Shown in pieces: positions 32,222 to 40,725 of a stretch of 40,725 nt of DNA. The translations under genes were made by a program, and so were the position numbers. The notes below the pieces were generated by a model, which was given only the letters and a program-made list of their open reading frames with translations, did no database searches and was not told the DNA's origin. Source of the stretch: Lachnospiraceae bacterium (GTDB taxonomy: Bacteria > Bacillota > Clostridia > Lachnospirales > Lachnospiraceae); NCBI GenBank assembly GCA_014804355.1, contig JAAUZY010000057.1:1-40725 (forward strand), read 5' to 3'. The first letter of the stretch is position 1; every line of letters starts with the position of its first letter.

Positions 32222-33094
32222 ATGAAGATAGACGGTAAAACAAACGTATGCGGATTGATCGGCAATCCGGTGGAGCACACGTTGTCTCCGATGATACATA
32301 ACACGCTGGCGGGGAGACTGGGGCATAATCTGGTGTATGTGCCTTTTCCCGTAGAGACGGGCAGGGTGGGTGAGGCAGTCCGCGGCGCGGACGCACTGCA
32401 TCTGCTTGGACTGAATGTGACGGTGCCCTATAAGAGTGATGTGATAGAGACCCTTAAGGAAATAGATGAGCTGGCGCGAAATATCGGTGCGGTTAATACG
32501 CTGGTGAGAACAGAGGGCGGCTACAAGGGGTACAATACAGATATGGAAGGACTCTATCGCGCCATGACAAGCGAAGGCATCCGGATCGAGGGGGAGCAGA
32601 TCGTACTGCTGGGCGCGGGCGGCGCGGCCAGAGCAGTGGCCTATTTGTGTGCGGTGAAAGGTGCTGAGAAGGTCTATATATTAAACCGTACGTTTGATAA
32701 AGCGCAGGCAGTGGCAGAGGAGGTCAATCGCGGGGTGGGCCGGGAAGCGATCCTGCCGATGGCGATGGAGGACTATCACGGGCTGCCGGCTGGTAAATAT
32801 CTTGCGATCCAGGGGACTTCCGTGGGGCTCGCGCCTCATACGGAGGATGTTGTAATCGCGGATGACGCTTTCTATGAGAAGATCCACACGGGATTTGATC
32901 TGATCTACAGCCCGTGGGAGACGAAGTTCATGCGTCTGGTGAAAGAGCACGGCGGTCACGCATATAACGGGTTAAAAATGTTGTTATATCAGGGAATTAT
33001 CGCCTATGAACTGTGGAATGCTGTACAGGTGTCCGAAGAGGACGCGCAGGCGGTGTATGAGAAGCTGAAGGAGCAGTTTATCTCATTGGATTAA
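32222..33094 (+). CDS. aroE: Shikimate dehydrogenase
   Basis: AroE reduces 3-dehydroshikimate to shikimate with NADPH in aromatic amino acid synthesis. The 290-residue product shows the substrate-binding GNPVEHTLSPMIHN, the catalytic Lys region LNVTVPYKSDV, NTDMEGLYRAM, the dinucleotide loop LLGAGGAARAVAY, and the C-terminal GLKMLLYQGIIAYELW. GAGG precedes the ATG. It heads a block with aroK and aroQ, so three shikimate-pathway steps are co-expressed here. Confidence 0.95.
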   Translation: MKIDGKTNVCGLIGNPVEHTLSPMIHNTLAGRLGHNLVYVPFPVETGRVGEAVRGADALHLLGLNVTVPYKSDVIETLKEIDELARNIGAVNTLVRTEGGYKGYNTDMEGLYRAMTSEGIRIEGEQIVLLGAGGAARAVAYLCAVKGAEKVYILNRTFDKAQAVAEEVNRGVGREAILPMAMEDYHGLPAGKYLAIQGTSVGLAPHTEDVVIADDAFYEKIHTGFDLIYSPWETKFMRLVKEHGGHAYNGLKMLLYQGIIAYELWNAVQVSEEDAQAVYEKLKEQFISLD

Positions 33095-33126
33095 GACACA
33101 ACAGATGAGGGAGCATACAGCTTACA

Positions 33127-33654
33127 ATGGATAATATTATTTTGATCGGGTTTATGGGATGCGGCAAGACGACAGTGGGAGTGAAATTATCCTATCGCCT
33201 TCGGCGTACCGTGGTGGATACGGATAAGGAGATCGAGAAGGAAGAAAAAAGAGCCATATCGGATATCTTTGCCACGGACGGTGAAGAGTATTTCAGGGAC
33301 AGGGAGACAGCATGTCTGCGGAAAATGTTAGGCAGTATGAATAATCAGATCATATCTGTGGGCGGCGGACTGCCGCTTAGGGAGGAGAACAGGGCAATTC
33401 TTCGCAGGCTGGGGCTGGTTTTCTATCTGCGGGCGCGTCCGGAGACGATTTATGAGAGAGTGAAGCATGATACGACCAGACCGCTTTTACAGGGGTCGGA
33501 TCCACAGGAGAAGATTCGGACGCTGCTGGCGAAGAGAGACGGAGCTTATACGGAGGCCGCGGACGTGATTATTGATGTGGACGATAAAGACTTCGGGCAG
33601 ATCTTATGTGAGATAGAGGAAAACGTAAACCAATTCAGAGCGGAGGGGGATTAG
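33127..33654 (+). CDS. aroK: Shikimate kinase
   Basis: This enzyme phosphorylates shikimate with ATP. The 175-residue length is typical. Walker A is GFMGCGKTTVG (about 8-18), the shikimate-binding region has DTDKEIEKEE and YFRDRET, the GGGLPLREENR loop follows and the lid includes RPLLQG. The ribosome-binding site (AGGGAG at 33108-33113) is 13 nt from the ATG, longer than usual, so translation may be modest or coupled to aroE. The stop is 1 nt before the start of aroQ. Confidence 0.94.
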   Translation: MDNIILIGFMGCGKTTVGVKLSYRLRRTVVDTDKEIEKEEKRAISDIFATDGEEYFRDRETACLRKMLGSMNNQIISVGGGLPLREENRAILRRLGLVFYLRARPETIYERVKHDTTRPLLQGSDPQEKIRTLLAKRDGAYTEAADVIIDVDDKDFGQILCEIEENVNQFRAEGD

Positions 33655-33655
33655 T

Positions 33656-34096
33656 ATGAAATTACTTCTGATTAACGGACCGAACTTAAATTTTCTCGGG
33701 ATTCGGGAGAAAAATATCTACGGCACGCAGGATTATGACGCGCTGCTCAATATGATTGCGGAAAAAGGACAGAAGGAGGGATGTACGATCGAGGTGTTCC
33801 AGAGTAACCACGAGGGAGCGATCATCGACAGAATTCAGGATGCCTATTTTGATGGGACGGAAGGAATCGTGATCAATCCCGGCGCATTCACTCATTACAG
33901 CTATGCGATTCATGATGCTCTGGCGAGTATTACGATCCCGAAAGTGGAGATTCATATCTCCAATATTATGGAGCGGGAGGACTTCCGCAAGATGTCTGTG
34001 ACGGCACCTGCCTGCGATAAGCAGATCTACGGCGAAGGGTTGAACGGTTATCTTATGGCGATTGATCACATTCTTTCCTTACATCAGGCGGAATAA
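33656..34096 (+). CDS. aroQ: Type II 3-dehydroquinate dehydratase
   Basis: AroQ dehydrates 3-dehydroquinate to 3-dehydroshikimate and works as a dodecamer. The 146-residue protein has the signature LLINGPNLNFLGIREKNIYG (catalytic Tyr in IYG). It also has QSNHEGAIIDRI, NPGAFTHYSYAIHDAL and HISNIMEREDFR. It starts immediately after aroK with GGAGGGG in the end of that gene. With aroE and aroK it supplies three successive steps, with AroQ acting just before AroE. Confidence 0.96.
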   Translation: MKLLLINGPNLNFLGIREKNIYGTQDYDALLNMIAEKGQKEGCTIEVFQSNHEGAIIDRIQDAYFDGTEGIVINPGAFTHYSYAIHDALASITIPKVEIHISNIMEREDFRKMSVTAPACDKQIYGEGLNGYLMAIDHILSLHQAE

Positions 34097-34129
34097 AACT
34101 TTTGATTTTTGGTTTTTTTTTGGGAAAGA

Positions 34130-34158
34130 GGTTGAAAAAACAAACTTTATAGTATAAA
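34130..34158 (+). promoter_or_regulatory. Possible promoter of efp
   Basis: TATAAA (34153-34158) in the AT-rich aroQ-efp gap has GGTTGA 17 bp upstream (34130-34135) or TTGAAA 15 bp upstream (34132-34137). Neither is ideal, but the gap and the terminator after efp suggest an independent transcript. Confidence 0.4.
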
Positions 34159-34201
34159 CTAAGTAAGAATTATATTTGTGAAAATTTAGGAGGATTATTA
34201 T

Positions 34202-34759
34202 ATGATATCGGCAGGCGATTTCAGAAACGGTATTACCATTGAGTTTGAAGGCAATGTTTATCAGATAATCGAGTTCCAGCATGTAAAGCCCGGTAAAGGC
34301 GCGGCATTTGTGAGAACGAAACTGAAGAACATCATCAACGGAGGCGTGGTTGAGAAGACTTTCAGACCTACTGAAAAATGCCCTCAGGCACGTATTGACA
34401 GAAAAGACATGCAGTATTTATATTCGGATGGTGACCTGTTCAATTTCATGGATACAGAGACTTATGACCAGATCGCATTGAATGCGGAAGCAGTCGGTGA
34501 TGCGCTGAAGTTCGTGAAAGAGAATGAGATGGTAAAGATCTGTTCTTATAACGGTAACGTGTTTGCGATTGAGCCGCCGTTATTCGTAGAACTGGAGATT
34601 ACGGATACAGAGCCGGGATTTAAGGGAGATACGGCAACGGGAGCTACGAAACCCGCCATCGTGGAGACAGGTGCCAAGGTTATGGTTCCGCTGTTTGTAG
34701 AGCAGGGCGAGGTCATCAAGATCGATACCAGAACAGGCGAGTATCTTTCCAGAGTATAA
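34202..34759 (+). CDS. efp: Elongation factor P
   Basis: EF-P rescues ribosomes stalled at polyproline stretches. The 185-residue protein has the three-domain layout: KOW-like domain I with the modifiable Lys32 in [11 protein letters not shown], domain II from [11 protein letters not shown], and domain III with the signature-like [20 protein letters not shown]. The C-terminus is [15 protein letters not shown]. Lys at position 32 rather than Arg indicates lysine-type or unmodified EF-P. AGGAGG precedes the ATG and a strong terminator follows. Confidence 0.97.
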   Translation: MISAGDFRNGITIEFEGNVYQIIEFQHVKPGKGAAFVRTKLKNIINGGVVEKTFRPTEKCPQARIDRKDMQYLYSDGDLFNFMDTETYDQIALNAEAVGDALKFVKENEMVKICSYNGNVFAIEPPLFVELEITDTEPGFKGDTATGATKPAIVETGAKVMVPLFVEQGEVIKIDTRTGEYLSRV

Positions 34760-34790
34760 ATCGAAACGTAATGTGTTTTTTAGAGCCTAT

Positions 34791-34825
34791 AAGACAATGG
34801 GAGCAGAAGTGCCCATTGTCTTTTT
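34791..34825 (+). terminator. Strong intrinsic terminator after efp
   Basis: AAGACAATGGG (34791-34801) pairs perfectly with CCCATTGTCTT (34812-34822) around a 10-nt loop and runs into TTTTT. Confidence 0.92.
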
Positions 34826-34930
34826 GATGCGCAGACCTGTGCAAAGGAAGTTTTCAGGGAAAGCATTTCCCGTGAGATATGTGTAATGTACAAATTTTTT
34901 ATGTCCGGAGAGAATGGGAAAAGAGGAGAA

Positions 34931-35818
34931 ATGGATTATAAAGAATTTGTAGAAAATACGGTGAGTCTGCTTAAGGACAGAATGGGAGCGGACTATGAGA
35001 TCAGAGTAATCAATGTAGTAAAAAACAATGATATCCGTCTGACAGGAGTGATTATGATGAGAGAGTCGGACAGGGTATCGCCCACCATATATCTGGAAGA
35101 GCCCTACCGGCAATACTGCGAAGGGTGTGCACTTCCTAAGGTCGTGGATGGGATCGTGGCGCTTTATGAGGAGCAGGTGCGTGATATTGATCTGGATGTG
35201 GATTTCTTCAAAGAATATGCACGTGTGAAAGACAGAATATTTCATAAGATTGTCAACTATGAGAAGAACAGGACGCTGTTAAATGACGTTCCCCATTTCA
35301 GATGGAATGATCTGGCGGTGGTGTTCTACTACGGAATGGATGAGAAAGTATTAGGCAAAGCCTCCATTCTGATTCACAACAGTCACATGGATATGTGGAA
35401 ACAGACGGCTGACGTGCTGTTTCAGACTGCACAGCATAATATGAGGCGCAATAAGCCGGAGATTCTGGTTCCGATGCAGAAGCTGATCGAGGAGACGACC
35501 GGGATCAGGATTGAGGAGACGGAGAATGTGCAGCTGTATGTACTGACCAATCGCGATAAGATGTACGGGGCCTCTGCGATGCTCTATTCGGATAAAATAA
35601 GGGAACTGGCGGAGAAAATACAGTCGGATCTGCTGATTCTGCCCAGTTCTGTTCACGAGGTGCTGCTTCTGCCGGATGATAAAAACCAGCAGTACGGTTA
35701 CTACCGCCGGATGGTGGAAGAAGTAAATACGACACAGGTGGAGCCGGAGGAGATCCTGTCATATCACCTGTATCGTTACAGCAGAAAAAAAGCGGAAATA
35801 GAGGAAATTATTGTTTAA
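34931..35818 (+). CDS. DUF5688-like hypothetical protein
   Basis: This soluble protein of about 295 residues has no signal peptide or membrane helix. The pattern DYKEFVENTVSLLKDRMG at the N-terminus, GVIMMRESDRVSPTIYLEE and a C-terminal LLILPSSVHEVLLLPDD resembles the DUF5688 proteins often found in multiple copies in Lachnospiraceae; this assignment is from memory of the family. ATG 34931 is preferred, with AAGAGGAG directly upstream; an in-frame ATG at 34886 has no site. Function unknown. Confidence 0.8.
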   Translation: MDYKEFVENTVSLLKDRMGADYEIRVINVVKNNDIRLTGVIMMRESDRVSPTIYLEEPYRQYCEGCALPKVVDGIVALYEEQVRDIDLDVDFFKEYARVKDRIFHKIVNYEKNRTLLNDVPHFRWNDLAVVFYYGMDEKVLGKASILIHNSHMDMWKQTADVLFQTAQHNMRRNKPEILVPMQKLIEETTGIRIEETENVQLYVLTNRDKMYGASAMLYSDKIRELAEKIQSDLLILPSSVHEVLLLPDDKNQQYGYYRRMVEEVNTTQVEPEEILSYHLYRYSRKKAEIEEIIV

Positions 35819-35831
35819 TTAATTAGTATAC

Positions 35832-35860
35832 TGGACAATGGTGCCGGCTTATGGTATGAT
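35832..35860 (+). promoter_or_regulatory. tRNA promoter
   Basis: TGGACA (35832-35837), a 17-bp spacer and TATGAT (35855-35860) with an upstream TGG extended -10 lie 45 bp before the tRNA. AACAAAAT/ATTTTGTT arms (35872-35894) form a small hairpin in the 5' leader. Confidence 0.7.
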
Positions 35861-35904
35861 AATCAAGATGTAACAAAATCGTAACAATTTTGTTCTGATA
35901 GCGG

Positions 35905-35976
35905 GCACCCGTAGTCTAATGGATAAAACGTAGGCCTCCGACGCCTTTGATGCAGGTTCGAGTCCTGTCGGGTGCA
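35905..35976 (+). tRNA. tRNA-Arg(CCG)
   Basis: The acceptor stem GCACCCG (35905-35911) pairs with CGGGTGC (35969-35975), with discriminator A at 35976. The D-arm GTCTAATGGATAAAAC, anticodon loop CTCCGAC with CCG at 35938-35940, and T-arm GCAGG-TTCGAGT-CCTGT fit a 72-nt tRNA. The anticodon stem is AGGC/GCCT with a T-T mismatch at its top. CCA is not encoded. Confidence 0.93.
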
Positions 35977-36037
35977 TTGTACTTGTCTGCGGCAGTTTAT
36001 GTTGCCGCAGGCCAGAGATTAGGAAAGGTTGTTGTAT

Positions 36038-37351
36038 ATGAATACATCCAATAATAATATACCGGATTTTATCAAAGCCAAGCTGGAAGCTTTTAAGAAT
36101 TGGCTGTTCAGATATTCCAAGATTATTATGCCTGTTATGTTGGTGATCTGTGTAGCGGTCACTGTTACCATAGCGATCAATGCAAATAAGAGAAAAAACG
36201 CAGAAGAAGAAAGTACGGAAGCAACAGAAGATGTCGATATGTCGGATACGACGGTCGACATACCGGAGGTGCCGCTTGTACAGGATGCTGTACCGGAGAT
36301 TAATGAACTGTTCAACACGTATTACGAGGCGATGGTGGAGGGTGATACTGATACCATGGACGGGCTGATAGACCATCTGGACGCTATGGAGATACTTAAG
36401 GCGCAGGAGACGAGCAAGTATATCGAATCATATCCGACTGTGGAAGTCTACACGAAGACCGGGCCTAAAGATGGCACGTATATTGCATATGTCTATAATG
36501 AAGTAAAATTCGCTGATTATGACAAGCCGATCCCGGGCTTGCGCACATATTATGTCTGTACCGATGAGAACGGAAAGTATTATCTCAACGAGGACGGTGA
36601 AGAAGACGAGAATGTGCTCAATTACATTCGGGAGGTAAATTTGCAGGACGATGTGATTGATCTGAATAATAAGGTTGCCGCGGCATTTAATGACATGGTT
36701 GCCGAGGATGAGACGCTGGCGGATTTCATTCTGGATTTGAATACGGAAATCGATAAGAACGTCGGCGAGGCGCTGGCACGTGCCGAAGGCAGCAGTACGC
36801 CGGCAGACGAGGAAGAACCTCCCGCAGAAGGGGATGAGCCTTCCGAGGAGACACCGGAGACCGAAACAGAGCCGGAGGAACCTTCTATTATCGTGACAAA
36901 GGTCAAAGCGACGGATGTCGTAAATATCAGGACATCGGACAGTGAGACTGCCGATAAGCTGGGAAAGGCTGCAGTGGGGGATGAGTTCACCCTGTTGGAA
37001 GAAAAAGGAAACGGCTGGAGTAAGATCAGCTATGAAGGCAGAGAAGCTTACATCAAGAGCGAATACTTAGAGCCTTCCGAGACCAAGCAGGCAGAAGCAC
37101 CCGAACCCGAGGAGACACAGGAAGAGCCGGAGCAGCAGGCGCAGACGAGTAATGATAACATAGAGACGACCGGAACGGTGACCGTGAAAGAGAATGTTCG
37201 TATTCGTGCATCGGCCAGCGAGAGCGGTGAGAAACTGGGAACTGCATATGTGGGTGAGAAACTGGAAGTGATCATGAAGCAGGCAGACGGCTGGACGAAG
37301 ATCAAGTACAATGGCAGAACCGCATACGTGAAGTCAGATTATGTGGAGTAA
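36038..37351 (+). CDS. Membrane-anchored protein with two SH3b domains
   Basis: This protein of about 437 residues has a short cytoplasmic N-terminus, one membrane helix (about 27-48) and a helical/acidic region (about 55-275) containing NELFNTYYEAMVEGDTDTMD, which resembles an NTF2-like or lipoprotein stalk. Two SH3b domains (about 285-350 and 377-437) follow, each with the NIRTSDSETADKLGKA- or RIRASASESGEKLGTA-type core and an AYIKSEYLE/AYVKSDYVE end. Pro/Glu-rich linkers separate them. Likely role: peptidoglycan binding outside the cell. AGGAAAGG is 9 nt before the ATG; an upstream TTG is less likely. It shares its architecture with the gene at 28994. Confidence 0.85.
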   Translation: MNTSNNNIPDFIKAKLEAFKNWLFRYSKIIMPVMLVICVAVTVTIAINANKRKNAEEESTEATEDVDMSDTTVDIPEVPLVQDAVPEINELFNTYYEAMVEGDTDTMDGLIDHLDAMEILKAQETSKYIESYPTVEVYTKTGPKDGTYIAYVYNEVKFADYDKPIPGLRTYYVCTDENGKYYLNEDGEEDENVLNYIREVNLQDDVIDLNNKVAAAFNDMVAEDETLADFILDLNTEIDKNVGEALARAEGSSTPADEEEPPAEGDEPSEETPETETEPEEPSIIVTKVKATDVVNIRTSDSETADKLGKAAVGDEFTLLEEKGNGWSKISYEGREAYIKSEYLEPSETKQAEAPEPEETQEEPEQQAQTSNDNIETTGTVTVKENVRIRASASESGEKLGTAYVGEKLEVIMKQADGWTKIKYNGRTAYVKSDYVE

Positions 37352-37380
37352 CGATTAAAGAAGTAAATATTGGTAAAGAT

Positions 37381-37414
37381 AAAGAGTATGAGAGAAGTCT
37401 CATACTCTTTTTTA
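37381..37414 (+). terminator. Strong intrinsic terminator after the SH3b gene
   Basis: AAAGAGTATGAG (37381-37392) pairs perfectly with CTCATACTCTTT (37399-37410) on a 6-nt loop and continues into a T-run to 37414. Confidence 0.93.
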
Positions 37415-37455
37415 TTCTATAGGATATATGCGCAGCAAAGAAGGAGGAGAATATT

Positions 37456-37887
37456 TTGAAACATGATGATGCGAAAATATTATGGGAAGTGCAGAGAAAT
37501 ACGGAGATGGGAATGACTGCGATTGATACGATTCTTGATAAGATCGGAAATGATGATTTCTCTTTGCAGTTAGCCAGACAGTCGCTGCATTATTCCGAGA
37601 TCCATAATAAAGCGCTGGATCAGATTCTGAGAGATGAGGGAGAAGTATATCGTGGCAGCCAGATTGCGGACATGATGTTAAAGGGGAGTATTCATGCCAA
37701 CACGGCGTTTAATGTCAGCAGGGAACATTTGGCCGAAATGATGATACAGGGGAGCAGCAGAGGGATCACCAGCATGTGGAAGGCGATGAAGCATAACGGT
37801 CTGGCGACGGATGAGACAGTGGAATTGGCTCAGGAGCTGGTGGATTTCGAGCAGAAAAATATAGAGAAATTGAAGGAATTTTTGTAA
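37456..37887 (+). CDS. Small helical protein, ferritin-like bundle suspected, hypothetical
   Basis: This 143-residue all-helical protein starts at TTG 37456, 6 nt after AAGGAGGAG. It has regularly spaced long helices (QRNTEMGMTAIDTILDKI, LARQSLHYSEIHNKALDQIL, SRGITSMWKAMKHNG, ELVDFEQKNIEKLKEF), with His/Glu residues that could line a four-helix bundle. I do not recognise the family with certainty. No membrane segment or signal peptide. It is flanked by a terminator and the gdhA leader and so is probably monocistronic. Confidence 0.75.
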   Translation: MKHDDAKILWEVQRNTEMGMTAIDTILDKIGNDDFSLQLARQSLHYSEIHNKALDQILRDEGEVYRGSQIADMMLKGSIHANTAFNVSREHLAEMMIQGSSRGITSMWKAMKHNGLATDETVELAQELVDFEQKNIEKLKEFL

Positions 37888-37959
37888 AAATCAGTTTAGT
37901 TTTGTATACATGTATTTGTGCATATAAGTATCATTGTACAATATGTCAAAAAACAGTAC

Positions 37960-39427
<1,468 letters not shown>

Positions 39428-39460
39428 TCACAACTTTCTAAGATAATAAATGATGAGGGT

Positions 39461-39498
39461 AAGTCCTGTAAACATTGTGTTTATAGGACTTTTCTTTA
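39461..39498 (+). terminator. Intrinsic terminator after gdhA
   Basis: AAGTCCTGTAAACA (39461-39474) pairs with TGTTTATAGGACTT (39478-39491), one mismatch, loop of 3 nt, followed by TTCTTT. Confidence 0.85.
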
Positions 39499-39567
39499 TG
39501 CATTTATAGTATAAAAGAGTTGTCAGAATATTCATAAATTTAAGAAAATTTACGTTGTTTTGAGGTC

Positions 39568-39611
39568 ACTATATACACGTGGTATACAAGTGATATACAG
39601 GTGGTACACAC
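39568..39611. repeat. Four 11-bp-phased direct repeats near the integrase remnant
   Basis: Units ACTATATACAC, GTGGTATACAA, GTGATATACAG and GTGGTACACAC start at 39568, 39579, 39590 and 39601. The core RTATACA recurs every 11 bp. They lie just beyond the 3' end of the recombinase gene, where integrative elements carry arm-type integrase binding sites, so they probably mark an element end. Confidence 0.7.
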
Positions 39612-39638
39612 TGTTTTAAAAGGTTTTAAAAATATGAT

Positions 39639-40268
39639 TTATATCTTATTGACTTCGGTTAGAAGTTCTTTTATTGTTTTGTGGGTGAAGGTTTCTTTTG
39701 TGATATCATCCTTCATGCTGTGTCCCATAATCAGTTTGATGCATACGTCATTTGCTCCGGCATTGTCCATAAGCGAAGCAAAGGTATGTCTGTCATCATG
39801 GGGAAACTGCATCATTTTCAGTTTGCCCATACAAGTGTTAAAATTTCCATTTGCGTAAGTTCCATAAGCGTAATGGTTCACGTATTTGTTATTAATTAAG
39901 TATTTTTTACTTGGATCATAACGATTCTTAACAAGTGGAATAATTTTATCATTTAATGGGATAATTCGGTCTCCTCCTGCGTCTGTTTTCATGCCGCCTG
40001 TCATATATTTTTCTTCCAAATGAACATTTTCTGTCAGAATTTCTAACAATTCTGTTGGACGTAAGCCTGTATAAATCATAATAAGAATGATGTCTACATT
40101 GTTGATTTCATATAGTTTTGACCAGGGTATTCTGATTTCTTCATCCGAATAGCGGTCGTGTATCTGCGTAGAACTTTCTGTCCATTCATAGACAAGACCT
40201 TCTGTAAAATCTCTATCTATATATTCATTAAGTTTAGCATATTGATTCAACACGGCAAAAAATATATC
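39639..40268 (-). pseudogene. Truncated tyrosine recombinase (integrase) with Tyr-to-Phe at the active site
   Basis: Only the catalytic domain and a trace of the core-binding domain remain (about 210 residues); the frame is blocked by TAA at 40269-40271 and the N-terminal arm- and core-binding regions are missing. Conserved residues are Arg in YTGLRPTELLEI, the HxxR box in FPHDDRHTFASLMD, and GHS. The nucleophile position, expected as Tyr before THKT, reads ETFTHKT; the codon is TTC. With the truncation, the protein should be inactive. It belongs to the integrase group of integrative elements and phages of Bacillota. AT-rich composition differs from gdhA. Confidence 0.85.
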
Positions 40269-40290
40269 TTATAGAACAAGGAAAAACGAG

Positions 40291-40605
40291 TTGAAAATAT
40301 TTTTGAGTGATGATGAAAAATATGTATTGGATTGTAAAGTGAAATTGTCAAAACGCAGGAGCATTTCAGATTATGTAAGGACTTTGATTATTTATGGATA
40401 TGTGTATGATGTGGATTATTCGTATCTGCAAAAGTACAACGAAATACTTGGGAGAATTAGTGGTTGTTTAAATCAGATTGCTAAGAGAATTAATGGGAGT
40501 GGGAATGTTTATGAAGAGGATATAAGAGAAGTAAAGGAGCTAATGAATGAGGTATGGAAAACTCAAAAGGCTATGCTGAATAAGCAACCATTGATACACA
40601 GTTGA
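40291..40605 (+). CDS. MobC-family relaxosome protein
   Basis: This protein of about 104 residues begins at TTG 40291. The N-terminal part resembles a ribbon-helix-helix-type DNA-binding domain (IFLSDDEKYVL, SISDYVRTLI). The C-terminal half has the MobC pattern YNEILGRISGCLNQIAKRIN, EEDIREVKELMNEVW. MobC proteins help a relaxase open oriT. No relaxase gene is visible in the 120 bp that remain, although it normally follows directly. The gene is divergent from, and 20 bp away from, the integrase remnant, and is AT-rich. Weak start context (AAGGAAAAACGAG) leaves the exact start uncertain. Confidence 0.75.
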   Translation: MKIFLSDDEKYVLDCKVKLSKRRSISDYVRTLIIYGYVYDVDYSYLQKYNEILGRISGCLNQIAKRINGSGNVYEEDIREVKELMNEVWKTQKAMLNKQPLIHS

Positions 40606-40654
40606 GAGAATTGAAAAATAGTACTTAGAGGTATCCAATAATGGAAATTTGTGC

Positions 40655-40660
40655 TACAAT
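40655..40660 (+). promoter_or_regulatory. Extended -10 promoter before the last gene
   Basis: TGCTACAAT gives an extended -10 (TACAAT at 40655-40660) in the AT-rich gap after the MobC gene; the -35 zone (TATCCA, 40632-40637) is poor. Confidence 0.4.
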
Positions 40661-40693
40661 TATAAATATATATTTTCAACAAGGGCAGGGTTT

Positions 40694-40725
40694 ATGAATA
40701 ATACAGAGAAGATATTTAAGGATAG
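40694..40725 (+). CDS. Start of a gene cut by the window edge
   Basis: ATG 40694 with an AGGG-containing upstream sequence opens a frame MNNTEKIFKD that runs off the end. Ten residues are too few to name it. It lies about 34 nt after the extended -10, which supports a real start. Confidence 0.5.
   Translation, partial: MNNTEKIFKD

Noticed and set aside
39601-39899. Two plus-strand frames over the end of the recombinase remnant
   Set aside because: They are antisense to clear tyrosine-recombinase motifs (LRPTE, HxxRHTFAS) and have no start signals.

Overview
The window looks like chromosome of a spore-forming Clostridia (Bacillota), most likely a Lachnospiraceae-type gut anaerobe. The evidence is a Gram-positive division and cell-wall (dcw) cluster that runs straight into spoIIGA-sigE, a sigG gene nearby, NADP-type glutamate dehydrogenase, nrdR, efp, and many small lineage-type membrane proteins. 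No species can be named from the sequence alone.

Layout. Positions 1-7765 are accessory and hold two consecutive peptide-stress modules. The first is the end of an FtsX-like permease, an ABC ATPase, an OmpR-type regulator and a histidine kinase (1-3103). The second is another regulator/kinase pair (3426-5045) followed by a three-gene lantibiotic-immunity-type ABC exporter (5283-7765). A four-copy, 11-bp-phased direct repeat sits upstream of the exporter. A frameshifted coding remnant lies behind it.

Positions 8185-10269 carry ychF and lgt. Positions 10648-24141 are the dcw cluster: mraZ, rsmH, ftsL-like, two class B penicillin-binding proteins, mraY, murD, ftsW/spoVE, murA, divIB and ftsZ. 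mraZ is preceded by four 10-bp-phased MraZ boxes. murG, murB, murC, murE, murF, ddl and ftsA are not in the window; murA occupies the slot between ftsW and divIB. A strong terminator closes ftsZ.

Positions 24302-28785 are the sporulation block: spoIIGA (the pro-sigma-E protease) and sigE, then a large REC-HD-GYP-GGDEF regulator, then sigG on the opposite strand, convergent with that regulator. This differs from the usual co-directional spoIIGA-sigE-sigG order.

Positions 28994-37887 hold a zinc-ribbon/SH3b membrane protein, ylmC/ymxH, nrdR, small hypothetical genes, yqeG, a shikimate block (aroE, aroK, aroQ), efp, a DUF5688-like protein, tRNA-Arg(CCG), a second membrane-anchored SH3b protein and a small helical protein. 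gdhA (38081-39427) follows as a monocistronic gene. From about 39540 to the end is an AT-rich mobile-element scar: 11-bp iterons, a truncated tyrosine recombinase whose catalytic Tyr codon reads Phe, and an orphan MobC-type gene.

Functionally, the centre of the window builds lipid II and septal peptidoglycan and then switches to the sporulation sigma cascade. The flanks are envelope defence (left) and integration debris (right).
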